Below are positions 1 through 8,938 of a stretch of 64,000 nt of DNA, piece by piece (within the stretch, counting starts at the first letter, position 1; each line of letters starts with the position of its first letter). This DNA comes from Halomontanus rarus (GTDB taxonomy: Archaea > Halobacteriota > Halobacteria > Halobacteriales > Natrialbaceae): assembly GCF_029338335.1 (NCBI RefSeq), contig NZ_CP119797.1. The stretch is one strand, 5' to 3'. The position numbers were made by a program, and so were the translations under genes. Under the pieces are notes generated by a model. It was not told where the DNA came from. It saw nothing but the letters and a program-made list of their open reading frames with translations, and searched no databases.

Positions 1-3000
1 GGTTGTCGATGTTCTCGAAGAGGGTGACGACGTCGTTGGTACCGACGGTGCCGTCACCGTCGACGTCCCGGTAGAGACCGTCGCCGTTGATGTCCCGTGG
101 CGTCGAATCGCCGATCGCTGGCGGTTCCTCGCCCTCACCGTTGCCTTCGCCCGGCGGGCTCTCGTCCGACTCCTCGACGGCCAGCGCCCACTGCTCGAGC
201 CACGTACGCAGGCCCGAGTCGGGAACCTCGAGCGAGTGGGTGTTGACCGGCAGGTCCGGGTAGCCGCCGACGTCGTCCGGATGTGCGAGCCAGTAATCGT
301 ACGGCGAGTCGAGCCGATCGTTACCCGCCCGAGCGCTGATCTCCCCGACGATCCGCTGGTCGTTCTCGGTTCGGTCGGCCGGTCGCGCGCCGGCGTACTG
401 GAGGTTGTGGGCTTCGACCTCCTCGGAGGGCATCGCCTCGAGGCTGTCGGGCCACAGCGGCCGGGAACTCAGGCTATCGGTCTCGGCGAAGGGCTGATCG
501 TCGTCCAGCGGCGGATCGGCGGTGACGTTGTCCTCGTGGTAGGCGGAACCGCCCTCGAGCGGGGCATCACCGGTGTCGAGGACGCCGGTGTAGACGTTGC
601 CGACGAAGCTGGTGACCGCCGAGCCGTCGGTGTCGGCGGCGTAGTCGTAGAAGTACGCGAAGTTGTTGACGACGACGGTCTCGGTGTCGTTCTTGAGTCG
701 CGGGACGCGACCGCGAACTTTCGCCCAGACGTTGCCCGCCAGGGTGACGTTCGAGGCGCCGTCGCCGACGAGCGTGCCGTAGTTGTGGTCCGAACCGTCG
801 CCGTAGGGATCGTACAGCCCCTCGTAGATCAGGCAGTTGGTGACCGTCGTGTCCTGCGTGTCGTAGCCGACCGAGAGACACTCGTCAGTCCCCCACGAGG
901 CCGTGCAGTGATCGTAGACGTTGTTCCGCGTCTCGTCCTGCGTGTTCATCGAGTCGTTGCCCTGAATGTTTCCGTCCGCGCCCGGGCCGATCCGCGAGCG
1001 AATGTGCTGGACGACGCAGTCGTTCGCGTCGACCTGAAGCATTCCGCCGATGAGCGTGATGCCCGGCGAGGGGGCGGTCTGGCCCGCGACCCAGCACTTT
1101 TCCTCCGTGATCTGGAGCGTGTCACCGAGGTCGATCGTGCCGCTGGTCTCGAAGACGACCACGCGCGGGCCGGAGGCGTGGAACGCCTCCTCGAGTGCGC
1201 TCCGCGTGGGTTCGGTGATCCGATAGACGTCGACGTTTTCGGTGTCGATCCACGTCGGGGTCGCGAACCCGTCCGCGTAATCGAAGTGAGAGCCGCCCTC
1301 ACCGCCACCACCGTCGAAGGCCGTCGTGAACGTGACGGCGTATCCGGTGACGGTTCCATCGTCGAAATCGGCGACCGCGCGGAACTCGTACTCGGTCGAA
1401 CTCGAGAGGCCGTCGATCGTTTCGCTGAACGTCCCGGTCGACGATAGGGTCTGCGTCCCGGTCGACAGCCACGAGTCGGAGTCGGCGTCGCTCTCGCGGT
1501 ACTCGAAGGAGACCGTCACCGAGGACGCCTCGCCGAGGTCGTCGAGCGTCCCCGAGAGCGTCGCGCTCTCGGTCTCGGTCTCCGCCGCGTCGGTCGTGAC
1601 GACCGGATCGGTGTTCTCCGGCGGACCCCCGCCGTCGCCACCGGTTACGACCTGCTGGGACCAGTAGTCGAGCCAGTCGCGCAGGCCCGCGTCGGGAATC
1701 TCGAGCGTGTGCGTCGTCCCGCCGTGGTCGGGGTAACCGCCGGCTTCCTCGGCGCTGTCGGGGATGTCGGAGAATCCGGCGTTGTCCTCGTTCGGATCGA
1801 CGTCGAGCGTCCCCCACCGTTCGGTGATCTGGTCGACGACCTTCTGCTCCTGATAGATCCGATCGGCCGGCCGCGCGCCGGCGAAGGTCTTGTTGTGACT
1901 CTCGACGTCTCCGGCGGGCAGGGCCTCGAGGCCGCTCGGCCACAGCGGCGGCGAGTCGAGTTCGGTCCCGACGTCGGCGAACGGCCGTCCGTTGAGCGGC
2001 GGGTCCGCGACGTAATTGTCCTCCATGTGGACGCTGCCGTCGCCGAAGACGAGCGGGTCCCGGAAGCTGAAGCGGTGGATGTAGGCGTTGCCGACGACCG
2101 ACGCCTCGGCGCCGCCATCGATCCAGATGGCCTTATCGTGGTAGAAGTTCAGCCCGTTGACGACGACGGTCCGCGTGTCGGACTTGAGTCGCGGGTTACG
2201 GTCGTTGTTCTTGGCGTAGATCGTCCCCAGGATGGCGACGTTGTCCGCGCCGTCGCCGACCAGCGTCCCGTTGGAGTTCTCCTCCGGGTCCTCGAGGCCT
2301 TCGGCGACCAGACAGTTCGAGAGGGTGGTGTTGTTCGAGTCGTAGCCGACCGAGAGGTTCTCGTCGCGGCCCCAGAAGGAGGTGCAGTGGTCGAAGATGA
2401 CGTTGTTCGCACCGTCGCGACTGTTCAACGGGTCGGTTCCCTCGCCGCCGCTTCGGTCACCGCGAAGGATGCGGATGTGCTGGACGACGGTGTTGTCCTG
2501 TTCGACCTGAACCATCCCGTTGATGAAGGTGATACCGGGCGACGGGGCGGTCTGACCGGCCACCCAGCAATCGCCGTACGTGATCGAGAGGTCCGCGCCC
2601 TGCAGGTCGACGACGCCGCTCTCCTCGAAGACGATCAGGCGTTTGCTGTCTTTCGTAAAGGCGGCCTCGATCTCGTCGAAGTTCGCGCCGACCTTGATCA
2701 CCTCGACACTATCGTCGAACCAGTCCGTGTCGGCGAACCCGTCCTCCGGCGCGAAGTGCGAACCGGGGCTTCCGCCGTCCGTGGGGTCGGACCCACCCTC
2801 TGCGGTCGTCACGGTCGTCGTAGCGGTGCCGGACTCGTTGCCGGCGCCGTCGACCGCGCGAACGGAGGCCTCGTAGGACGTGTCCGAATCGAGACCCGAG
2901 ACCGTCGCGGACGTCGTCCCGGCGGAGACCTGCTGCTGGCTGTCGCCGACGGAGACGGCGTAGTGAGAGAGCCCGGAGCCGCCCGAATCGCTGGCGGCGT

Positions 3001-4396
3001 CCCAGCTGAGATCGACGCTCGTCTCGGTCTGACCCGTCGACCAGACGTTCGACGGCGTCGACGGTGCCGTAGTGTCGTCGTCGTTTCCGTCCCCGGGGTC
3101 GACGCTCCCGTCGCCGGTCTCGACTTCCGCCGCCCACTCCGTCAGCCACGCCCGCAGATCGCTGCTTGGCGGGTTCAGCGAGTGGGTGTTCTCGGGGAGC
3201 TGGGGGTAGCCGCCGACAGCGTCGGGACGGGGGATCCAGTAGTCGTACGGCGAATCGAGATGATCGTCGCCCGCGCGGTCGCTGATCTCCTGGATGATTC
3301 GTTCGTCGTTGGCGGTACGATCGGCCGGTCGTGCGCCCGCGTTAGCCAAATTGTGTGCTTCGACCTGCGAGGACGCCATCGCGTCGAGACTGTTCGGCCA
3401 CAGGGGACGACTCGACAGTTCGTCGGTCCCGCCAGTCAGCGGCGTCGAACTCGGGTCCGTGATGTTGTCCTCGAGGTAGGCGTTGCCGTCCTCGATGGGC
3501 GTGTCCTCGACGTCCTGAGGAATGTAGAGGTTCCCGACGATCGAGGCCTCCGTGTCCCCGTCCATGTTGGTCGCCTCGTTGAAGAAGTACATCACGTTGT
3601 TCGCGACGACGCTTCGCGTTCCGCTCTTCAATCGGGGAACGCGTCCACGGGTCTTCGCCCAGACGTTGCCCGCCAGGGTGACGTTCTCGGCGCCGTCGCC
3701 GATCAGACTGCCGTAGTTGTGGTCCGAACCGTCGCCGTAGGGATCGTACAACCCCTCGTAGATCAGGCAGTTGGTGACCGTCGTGTCCTGCGTGTCGTAG
3801 CCGACCGAGAGACACTCGTCGGTACCCCACGAGGCGGTGACGTGGTCGATGACGTTGTTGGACGTATCGTCCTGGGTGTTGATCGCGTCGTTGCCCTGGA
3901 TATTTCCGTCCGCGCCCGGGCCGATCCGCGAGCGGATGTGCTGGACGACGCAGTCGTTCGCGTCGATCTGGAGCATCCCGCTGATGAGCGTGATACCGGG
4001 CGACGGGGCGGTCTGACCCGCGACCCAGCACTTGTCTTCGGTGATTCGAATCGTATCGCCCAGATCGATGGTGCCGCTGGTCTCGAAGACGACCACGCGC
4101 GGGCCGGAGGCGTGGAATACTTCTTCCAGTGCCTCGCGCGTCGGCTCCGTAACGGTGAGGACCTGGACGTCCTCCTCCTCGAGCCAGGACGTGTCCGCGA
4201 AGCCGTCGTCGAGGCCGAAGTGTGCGCTCGAGGCCGCACTGACCGAACCGGCCAGTGACGAACCGCCGAGGGCGCCGAGAATCGCACCGCCTCCGGCCAC
4301 TTTCACGAACTCTCGTCGATCCAGATTCGTACTCGTCGCGCTGTTCTCGTCGTCCGATACCGAACGTTCAGGCCGTCTTGTGTGTCGTTTCGACAT
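1..4396 (-). CDS. Giant Tat-secreted three-domain pectate lyase with Fn3 linkers and dockerin-like end (3' partial)
   Basis: The open frame runs from ATG at 4396 to the window edge: 1465 codons with no stop, so the C-terminus is missing. A GAGGA ribosome site lies 8 nt before the ATG. Residues 26-45 are a Tat signal (DRREFVK, then a Gly/Ala stretch) with likely cleavage after SVSA near 54. Three pectate-lyase beta-helix domains follow, at about 57-422, 545-915 and 1034-1407. Each has the GQTAPSPGIT strand, a V-x-DH turn, the LSVGYD strand and the R-x-PRLK strand that fits the PL1 Arg region. Fn3-like linkers lie at about 440-527 and 925-1025. After an acidic Pro/Gly linker, residues from about 1433 contain DINGDGLYRD and DVDGDGTVGTNDV, a calcium-loop pattern like a type I dockerin. 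Expected role: extracellular cleavage of polygalacturonate. PL1 assignment is strong; the dockerin call rests on one visible repeat. Confidence 0.9.
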   Translation of the reverse strand, partial: MSKRHTRRPERSVSDDENSATSTNLDRREFVKVAGGGAILGALGGSSLAGSVSAASSAHFGLDDGFADTSWLEEEDVQVLTVTEPTREALEEVFHASGPRVVVFETSGTIDLGDTIRITEDKCWVAGQTAPSPGITLISGMLQIDANDCVVQHIRSRIGPGADGNIQGNDAINTQDDTSNNVIDHVTASWGTDECLSVGYDTQDTTVTNCLIYEGLYDPYGDGSDHNYGSLIGDGAENVTLAGNVWAKTRGRVPRLKSGTRSVVANNVMYFFNEATNMDGDTEASIVGNLYIPQDVEDTPIEDGNAYLEDNITDPSSTPLTGGTDELSSRPLWPNSLDAMASSQVEAHNLANAGARPADRTANDERIIQEISDRAGDDHLDSPYDYWIPRPDAVGGYPQLPENTHSLNPPSSDLRAWLTEWAAEVETGDGSVDPGDGNDDDTTAPSTPSNVWSTGQTETSVDLSWDAASDSGGSGLSHYAVSVGDSQQQVSAGTTSATVSGLDSDTSYEASVRAVDGAGNESGTATTTVTTAEGGSDPTDGGSPGSHFAPEDGFADTDWFDDSVEVIKVGANFDEIEAAFTKDSKRLIVFEESGVVDLQGADLSITYGDCWVAGQTAPSPGITFINGMVQVEQDNTVVQHIRILRGDRSGGEGTDPLNSRDGANNVIFDHCTSFWGRDENLSVGYDSNNTTLSNCLVAEGLEDPEENSNGTLVGDGADNVAILGTIYAKNNDRNPRLKSDTRTVVVNGLNFYHDKAIWIDGGAEASVVGNAYIHRFSFRDPLVFGDGSVHMEDNYVADPPLNGRPFADVGTELDSPPLWPSGLEALPAGDVESHNKTFAGARPADRIYQEQKVVDQITERWGTLDVDPNEDNAGFSDIPDSAEEAGGYPDHGGTTHTLEIPDAGLRDWLDYWSQQVVTGGDGGGPPENTDPVVTTDAAETETESATLSGTLDDLGEASSVTVSFEYRESDADSDSWLSTGTQTLSSTGTFSETIDGLSSSTEYEFRAVADFDDGTVTGYAVTFTTAFDGGGGEGGSHFDYADGFATPTWIDTENVDVYRITEPTRSALEEAFHASGPRVVVFETSGTIDLGDTLQITEEKCWVAGQTAPSPGITLIGGMLQVDANDCVVQHIRSRIGPGADGNIQGNDSMNTQDETRNNVYDHCTASWGTDECLSVGYDTQDTTVTNCLIYEGLYDPYGDGSDHNYGTLVGDGASNVTLAGNVWAKVRGRVPRLKNDTETVVVNNFAYFYDYAADTDGSAVTSFVGNVYTGVLDTGDAPLEGGSAYHEDNVTADPPLDDDQPFAETDSLSSRPLWPDSLEAMPSEEVEAHNLQYAGARPADRTENDQRIVGEISARAGNDRLDSPYDYWLAHPDDVGGYPDLPVNTHSLEVPDSGLRTWLEQWALAVEESDESPPGEGNGEGEEPPAIGDSTPRDINGDGLYRDVDGDGTVGTNDVVTLFENIDN

Positions 4397-5518
4397 GTGT
4401 TTCCTCGCAGTTGTGAGGGTCCGAGCGGACCGTCCGTCCGCCGGGGCAGTTTGTTTCCGGTGCGGGTAACCCAGCCGAGCGTCTCGAACTGGTGTGCGTC
4501 AAGCCATCTCCGCTGTCTGACCTCCGTTGCACGCATCCACGAACGCGAGGATATCATTTAAATTTTATGGGTTAGTTATTGATTTTAATGTTGTTTTCTT
4601 AACTTCTTGGCTAGTGGTTTGCTTCTCGCTCCCGAACAGTATTCGTCTCGTATCCTGCAGCTGGAGCGCAACTGTTGTGCGAGTGCGATGGCGTCACCTC
4701 GGGTTCGCCGAAGACGTGACCCGTCGGTGGCTACAGTTTTTCGCAAACCCCTCGGTCGTTCCCCATTTACTCGTGGACGGCGTGAATCCCCTCGGCGTGG
4801 AGTTCCAGTACGAGGGTCGCGCAGACGAGGAGTCCGCCGTATCGGACGGGATCGAAGGAAGCCCCCTCGAACGCGATGACGTGGAGCTGCTCGTACGTCT
4901 CGACACGAGCCTCGCGAACCGGGCTGACAGAGTTCGACGGATCGTTCGAGCGTGGCACTGCTCTATTCGGCGATCGGCCGATGGTGTCGATTACGGCATT
5001 CACACGTCCGAGACGACGAGTTCCGTTTCTGTGAGCGATCGCGGATTCCCTTCCACCGAAGGATTACGATCGTACGAACGTAATATCTGTTCGGATCGTC
5101 CAGTCGATACGTCTAAGAGTCGACCGAGCGTTCCCGTGTGAAGTTCCTGAAGTCACCGTATTTCCGCCGTCACTGCGTATTTTGGGCGATTCGCCAGGTG
5201 CAAACGAACGATCTCCAACGATAGCCCCGAGACCGGTTTTATCGCCGTATTTCCCCATCGTTCGACGTATATCGACGGTCTAACCAGTACGCCGATCGAA
5301 TCCGCGCGCGAACGCCGATTTCTCGTTCGGGTGCCGGGAACGAACTGATCCGTCGATCGGCAGTCGACGAGTTGGATTCGACGAAGAGTTCGAGGACTTC
5401 ATCGTCGCTTACAGACGACAGGAGACGATCACGTCACACCGAGTCACACTCCGAGATTCGCGTCTCATTCGGTCAGTCTGGCCGGGAGAGGCATCTATCG
5501 AGGAACGGCCGTTATTGA

Positions 5519-5533
5519 TTCCCCACCGGGGAA
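5519..5533. promoter_or_regulatory. Inverted repeat TTCCCC-ACC-GGGGAA, candidate regulator operator
   Basis: A perfect 6-bp inverted repeat with a 3-bp spacer lies directly upstream of the TATA box of the IclR gene. Dimeric IclR proteins bind such palindromes, so auto-regulation is plausible. The same motif with ACT as spacer recurs at 32278-32292. Confidence 0.55.
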
Positions 5534-5536
5534 CGA

Positions 5537-5546
5537 TTTATATATA
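5537..5546 (+). promoter_or_regulatory. TATA box of the IclR gene
   Basis: TTTATATATA lies about 25 nt before the ATG at 5567. Archaeal transcription starts about 25 nt after the TATA centre, so the message should be leaderless. This supports the chosen start. Confidence 0.7.
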
Positions 5547-5566
5547 CACACTCTCTCTTTCAAGGT

Positions 5567-6340
5567 ATGCCACTCACGCCGGACGAACGCCCGGGACGCA
5601 CCATCCGATCAGTGCAAATCGCGTTCAACATCATCGAAACCCTGCAGGAGCGAGATCGAATCGGTGTGACGGAACTGGCGAACGAGCTCGGCCACTCCAA
5701 GAGCACGATCCACAGTCACCTGCGGACGCTCGAGGAGCGCAAGATCCTCGTCCGCGACGGGGACGGCTACCGGTTGAGTCTGCGAATCCTCGACATGGCG
5801 GCGGACGTCCGCGATCAGGTCGGCAACTACGACGTGATTCGAGACGAAGTCGAGGCGCTGGCGGCGGAAACCGGTGAGATCGCTCAGTTCGGACTGGAAG
5901 AACACGGACAGGTGTCGTACCTCTACAAAGCCACCGGCGACAGGGCGGTCGTGACGGCCTCGCAGGTCGGAACACAGCAGCCGATGTACTCGACGTCGCT
6001 CGGGAAGACGATCCTCGCGTACCTCCCGCCCGAGCGAACCGAGGAGATCGTTCGGAACACGGACTTCGAGGCGATAACGCCGCAGACGATCACCAGTCCG
6101 GAGGAACTCTACGACGAACTCGAGGAGATCGCCGAGCGCGGCTACGGCATCGACGACGAGGAGAACATCGAAGGACTGCGCTGTGTCGCCGCACCGGTTC
6201 GAAACGACGAGACGATCCTCGGGGCGGTCAGCATCACCGGCCCCTCGAGTCGGTTCACGGACGAGCGGATCCACGACGAGCTTCCGGAGTACGTGACGCG
6301 GGCGGCGAACGTAATCGAGTTGAATACGAAGTTCTCGTAG
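5567..6340 (+). CDS. IclR-family transcriptional regulator
   Basis: This 257-aa protein has the usual IclR length and layout. A winged helix-turn-helix covers about residues 10-70 (ELANELGHSKSTIHSHLRTL, then the wing DGDGYRLS). An effector-binding GAF-like domain covers about 80-255, with the SLGKTILAYLP and GLRCVAAPV strands typical of the family. Its position next to pectate lyases and sugar-acid enzymes suggests that it senses a galacturonate-derived intermediate and controls this island, as IclR proteins such as XacR and KdgR do elsewhere. Whether it activates or represses cannot be read from the sequence. The promoter predicts a leaderless transcript, with a palindrome just upstream that may be its own operator. 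Confidence 0.93.
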   Translation: MPLTPDERPGRTIRSVQIAFNIIETLQERDRIGVTELANELGHSKSTIHSHLRTLEERKILVRDGDGYRLSLRILDMAADVRDQVGNYDVIRDEVEALAAETGEIAQFGLEEHGQVSYLYKATGDRAVVTASQVGTQQPMYSTSLGKTILAYLPPERTEEIVRNTDFEAITPQTITSPEELYDELEEIAERGYGIDDEENIEGLRCVAAPVRNDETILGAVSITGPSSRFTDERIHDELPEYVTRAANVIELNTKFS

Positions 6341-6531
6341 CCGACCGTCGACCGCGGAGGACCGCCGACGTGAACGACACTCGCCCACTGCGCCCGAACC
6401 ACGCCGAGAGAGCCACTGCGACGAGCGAAGCGAGAGCGCAGTTCGAGCCTCGGACGGGCTGCTATCCGTCATTTCCGGTGTAACCGTGACCGGTCTGCGA
6501 TTACACCGATAACCAGTGACAGAAATCCGTC

Positions 6532-7470
6532 TCAGTCGACGAGTTCGGCGATATCGTCCTCTAGTTGGCCGTACAGTTCTTCGGCCCGTCGCTCGTCTTC
6601 GGGGGACAGCGGTCGGATCGGTTCGCGGACCGACCCGCCGTGGAGACCGGCCATCTCGAGACCTTTCTTCACCGCCGAGACGCTTACGGCACCGGCGATT
6701 TCGTTGTCCTCGCCGTGCCCCTCTCGGAAGTTCTGGTAGGGCAGACAGGCGTTTCGGAGGCTGCGGGCGCGCTCCCAGTCGCCCTCCGAGAGGGCGTCGA
6801 ACAACGCCAGTCCGATCTCGGGGCGAAAGTTACTGACGCCGGCGGAGAAGCCCTCCACGCCCTCGGCCCAGAACGAAACCGCGAACGGTTCCGCGAGGCC
6901 GTCGACCCAGACGACGTCGTCGTCGCCGGCGGCGATACCGGCGCCGAGTTTCACCGAATCCTTCAGCGCGTACTTGATTCCGACGACACCGTCGACCCGG
7001 GTGAGGTCGCCGAGGTACTCCACCGACGGATCGAAACCGCGGACGTACGGAACTAGCGGCCGCTCGGTAGCGGCGGCGAGTTCGCGATAGTACTCGAGGA
7101 GTCCGCGCTCGTGGATGTACGTGTGGTCCGGCGGCATGATCATCATGGCGTCGGCGCCGATGCGTTCGTAGTTCCGGACGAGTTCTTTCGCGGTCGCCGT
7201 GCTCCCGCCGACGCCGGCGAGGACGCAGGCGTCTTCGGGAAGCGCGTCGACGCTGGTCTCGGCGACCGCGATCCGCTCCTCCTGGGAGAGCGAGTGGTAT
7301 TCGCTGATATTTGCAGTTGCGAGAAACGTCCGGATCCCCTCCCCGTAGAGCGTCTGTGCGTTGTCCTCGATCTTCGAGTGTTCGATATCGAGATCGTCGT
7401 CGAACGGCGTCAGGAGACCCGCCGCGACCCCGCGGAGGTGGTCCTGAACCTCTTCCGCTGACAATGGCAT
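6532..7470 (-). CDS. DapA/NAL-superfamily keto-deoxy sugar acid dehydratase or aldolase (KdgD-like)
   Basis: The 312-aa protein has the class I aldolase TIM barrel of the dihydrodipicolinate synthase/N-acetylneuraminate lyase superfamily. The Schiff-base lysine is K166 in GVVGIKYALK, and the conserved tyrosine is Y142 (PLVPYVRG). The GTTGE loop of true DapA is replaced by ATANISEY, so lysine biosynthesis is unlikely. Set divergently next to an enolase-type dehydratase and close to a uronate dehydrogenase, it most likely dehydrates and decarboxylates 5-dehydro-4-deoxyglucarate to 2-oxoglutarate semialdehyde (KdgD role). A 2-keto-3-deoxy-pentonate dehydratase like haloarchaeal XacE, or a KDG aldolase, are alternatives. 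A TATA-like element at 7493-7503 on the minus strand supports a leaderless start. Confidence 0.85.
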   Translation of the reverse strand: MPLSAEEVQDHLRGVAAGLLTPFDDDLDIEHSKIEDNAQTLYGEGIRTFLATANISEYHSLSQEERIAVAETSVDALPEDACVLAGVGGSTATAKELVRNYERIGADAMMIMPPDHTYIHERGLLEYYRELAAATERPLVPYVRGFDPSVEYLGDLTRVDGVVGIKYALKDSVKLGAGIAAGDDDVVWVDGLAEPFAVSFWAEGVEGFSAGVSNFRPEIGLALFDALSEGDWERARSLRNACLPYQNFREGHGEDNEIAGAVSVSAVKKGLEMAGLHGGSVREPIRPLSPEDERRAEELYGQLEDDIAELVD

Positions 7471-7584
7471 ATGTCACACAGTCCCGGGCAGATAGCATAA
7501 AGCCATCGCCTATTTCGAGGACCTCTCGACCGCGGGTCCGCGAGTCGAGCGATCCGGACGGGTCGGCGAATCCGACGGCAACGC

Positions 7585-7610
7585 AAGATATATCGGACGG
7601 GCAACCCGTC
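7585..7610 (+). promoter_or_regulatory. Promoter with palindrome before the enolase-type dehydratase
   Basis: A TATA box (AAGATATATC, 7585-7594) is followed by GACGGG-CAA-CCCGTC at 7596-7610, a perfect 6-bp inverted repeat between the TATA box and the expected transcription start at or near the ATG (7618). A protein bound there would block initiation. Confidence 0.5.
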
Positions 7611-7617
7611 GTACCGC

Positions 7618-8754
7618 ATGGAGATTACGGACGTAGAGACGATTCCGCTCGCTCACACGCTGCCCGAGGGACAGGGCCTCGGCGACGCCCGCGGGTTCGG
7701 CCGGTCGCGTGCGACGACGCTCGTCCGCCTCGAGACGGACACGGGAACCGTCGGCTGGGGCGAAGCGTTCGCCCCGGGACCCATCGTCGCCGCGACGGTC
7801 GACGAGCTGTTCGTCGACGACGTCGTCGGCATGGACCCGTTCGACGTCGAGTCGCTGGCCGTCGACTCCTACACCGATCCCTACCACTTCGGCGGAGACG
7901 TGTTCGTCCAGAGCGTCGTCAGCGCGGTCGACGTCGCCTGCTGGGACATCGTCGGCAAGACCGTCGAGCGGCCGGTCCACCGACTGCTCGGGGGCACCGA
8001 GCGATCGACGCTCCGGCCCTACGCCTCCACGATGTACTTCACCGAGGACGACCGCCCGCTCGAGGAGCCGATCCAGGCTGCCGTCGACGAGGGATTTACC
8101 GCCGCGAAGATCAAGATCGGGGCCGGCCTCGAGAGCGACCTCGAGCGCGTTCGCGTCGCCCGCGAAGTCCTCGGCGAGGACGCCCTGCTGATGGTCGACA
8201 TGAACGGCAACTATCGCCCAGAGCAGGCGGTTCGAAGCGCGAAGGCGATCGCGGAGTACGACATCACCTGGATCGAGGAACCGGTTCCGCCGGAGAACCT
8301 CACGGGGTATCGAGAGCTCAAGCAACGTATCGACATCCCGATCGCGGCCGGCGAGGCCCACTACGGTCGCTTCGCGTTCAAGCGGCTGATCGACGACCGA
8401 ACCGTCGACATCGTCCAGCCGAACCTCGGCCGCTGCGGCGGCCTCTCGGAGGCCCGGACGATCGCGAAGCTGGCGACGACCGAGAACGTCGCCGTCCGCC
8501 CGCACATCTGGAACAGCGCCGTCGGTATGGCCGCCGCGGTGCAGTTCGCCGCGAGCATCCCCGACTACCCCCACACGAGAAACGTCCCCGAACCCATGCT
8601 GCTCGAGTTCGACCGCAGCGAGAACCCGCTGCGCAGCGACCTGCTGGAGACCCCGTTCGATCCCTCCGGCGGGAGCCTCGATGTCCCCCAGGAGCCAGGA
8701 CTAGGGATCTCGATCGACGAGGACGCCCTCGAGCGGTATCGTGCGGACGAGTGA
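7618..8754 (+). CDS. Enolase-superfamily acid-sugar dehydratase or galactarolactone cycloisomerase
   Basis: The 378-aa protein belongs to the mandelate racemase/muconate lactonizing group of the enolase superfamily: a capping domain at about 1-125, then a TIM barrel. Catalytic positions can be placed exactly: the K-x-K base pair at K164 and K166 (KIKIG), metal ligands D194 (VDMNG), E220 (WIEEP) and E246 (AGEAHYG), and the second base H296 (RPHIWN). The position that forms the His-Asp dyad in mandelate racemase reads N269 (VQPNLG). With a uronate dehydrogenase-like gene 185 nt downstream and a KdgD-like gene divergent, it probably turns galactarate or its lactone into 3-deoxy-2-keto-hexarate. 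Exact substrate and stereochemistry are inferred from context. Confidence 0.87.
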   Translation: MEITDVETIPLAHTLPEGQGLGDARGFGRSRATTLVRLETDTGTVGWGEAFAPGPIVAATVDELFVDDVVGMDPFDVESLAVDSYTDPYHFGGDVFVQSVVSAVDVACWDIVGKTVERPVHRLLGGTERSTLRPYASTMYFTEDDRPLEEPIQAAVDEGFTAAKIKIGAGLESDLERVRVAREVLGEDALLMVDMNGNYRPEQAVRSAKAIAEYDITWIEEPVPPENLTGYRELKQRIDIPIAAGEAHYGRFAFKRLIDDRTVDIVQPNLGRCGGLSEARTIAKLATTENVAVRPHIWNSAVGMAAAVQFAASIPDYPHTRNVPEPMLLEFDRSENPLRSDLLETPFDPSGGSLDVPQEPGLGISIDEDALERYRADE

Positions 8755-8892
8755 GACGGTCTTCTGGGAATCGTTCCGGTCGTCGGCTCGCACCGGTACA
8801 TCGGTACAGCAAACCGTCTGAGGCGGTCGCGGTCGGCTGTCCGTCGTCAGCTCCGAATCACGAACTGCCGGCGACATCGAACTGCACCGATC

Positions 8893-8927
8893 CCCGCGAA
8901 CCATCCGTTTTAATAGTGATTCGCGGG
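8893..8927. promoter_or_regulatory. Inverted repeat CCCGCGAA...TTCGCGGG flanking the TATA box of the uronate dehydrogenase gene
   Basis: Perfect 8-bp arms (8893-8900 and 8920-8927) bracket the TATA element GTTTTAATAG (about 8908-8917), which lies about 26 nt before the ATG at 8939. An operator that straddles the TATA box would compete with TBP and TFB. Confidence 0.55.
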
Positions 8928-8938
8928 ACGGTAGTCGT

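Larger units (their letters stand above)
4397..5566. other. Divergent intergenic region between the giant lyase and the IclR gene
   Basis: This 1.17-kb stretch separates two divergent genes. Near 4556-4575 an AT-rich block reads TATA-like on the minus strand (AAAATTTAAAT) and could drive the giant lyase with a leader of about 140 nt. The right end carries the IclR promoter and operator described separately. A 78-codon minus-strand frame at 4767-5003 has GC-rich third positions and a plausible composition but no visible promoter and no family I recognise. It could be a gene fragment. I find no other convincing gene. Confidence 0.5.

Noticed and set aside
1709..4258. 849-codon open frame on the plus strand
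   Set aside because: It is exactly antisense to the giant pectate lyase, has no recognisable domain and reflects the absence of stops in GC-rich antisense frames.
4527..5141. 204-codon plus-strand frame with a hydrophobic start
   Set aside because: The hydrophobic part comes from the AT-rich promoter block, there is no TATA box or ribosome site, and no family is recognisable.
6532..7470. Calling this gene dapA (lysine biosynthesis)
   Set aside because: The characteristic GTTGE loop is absent and the context is acid-sugar catabolism.
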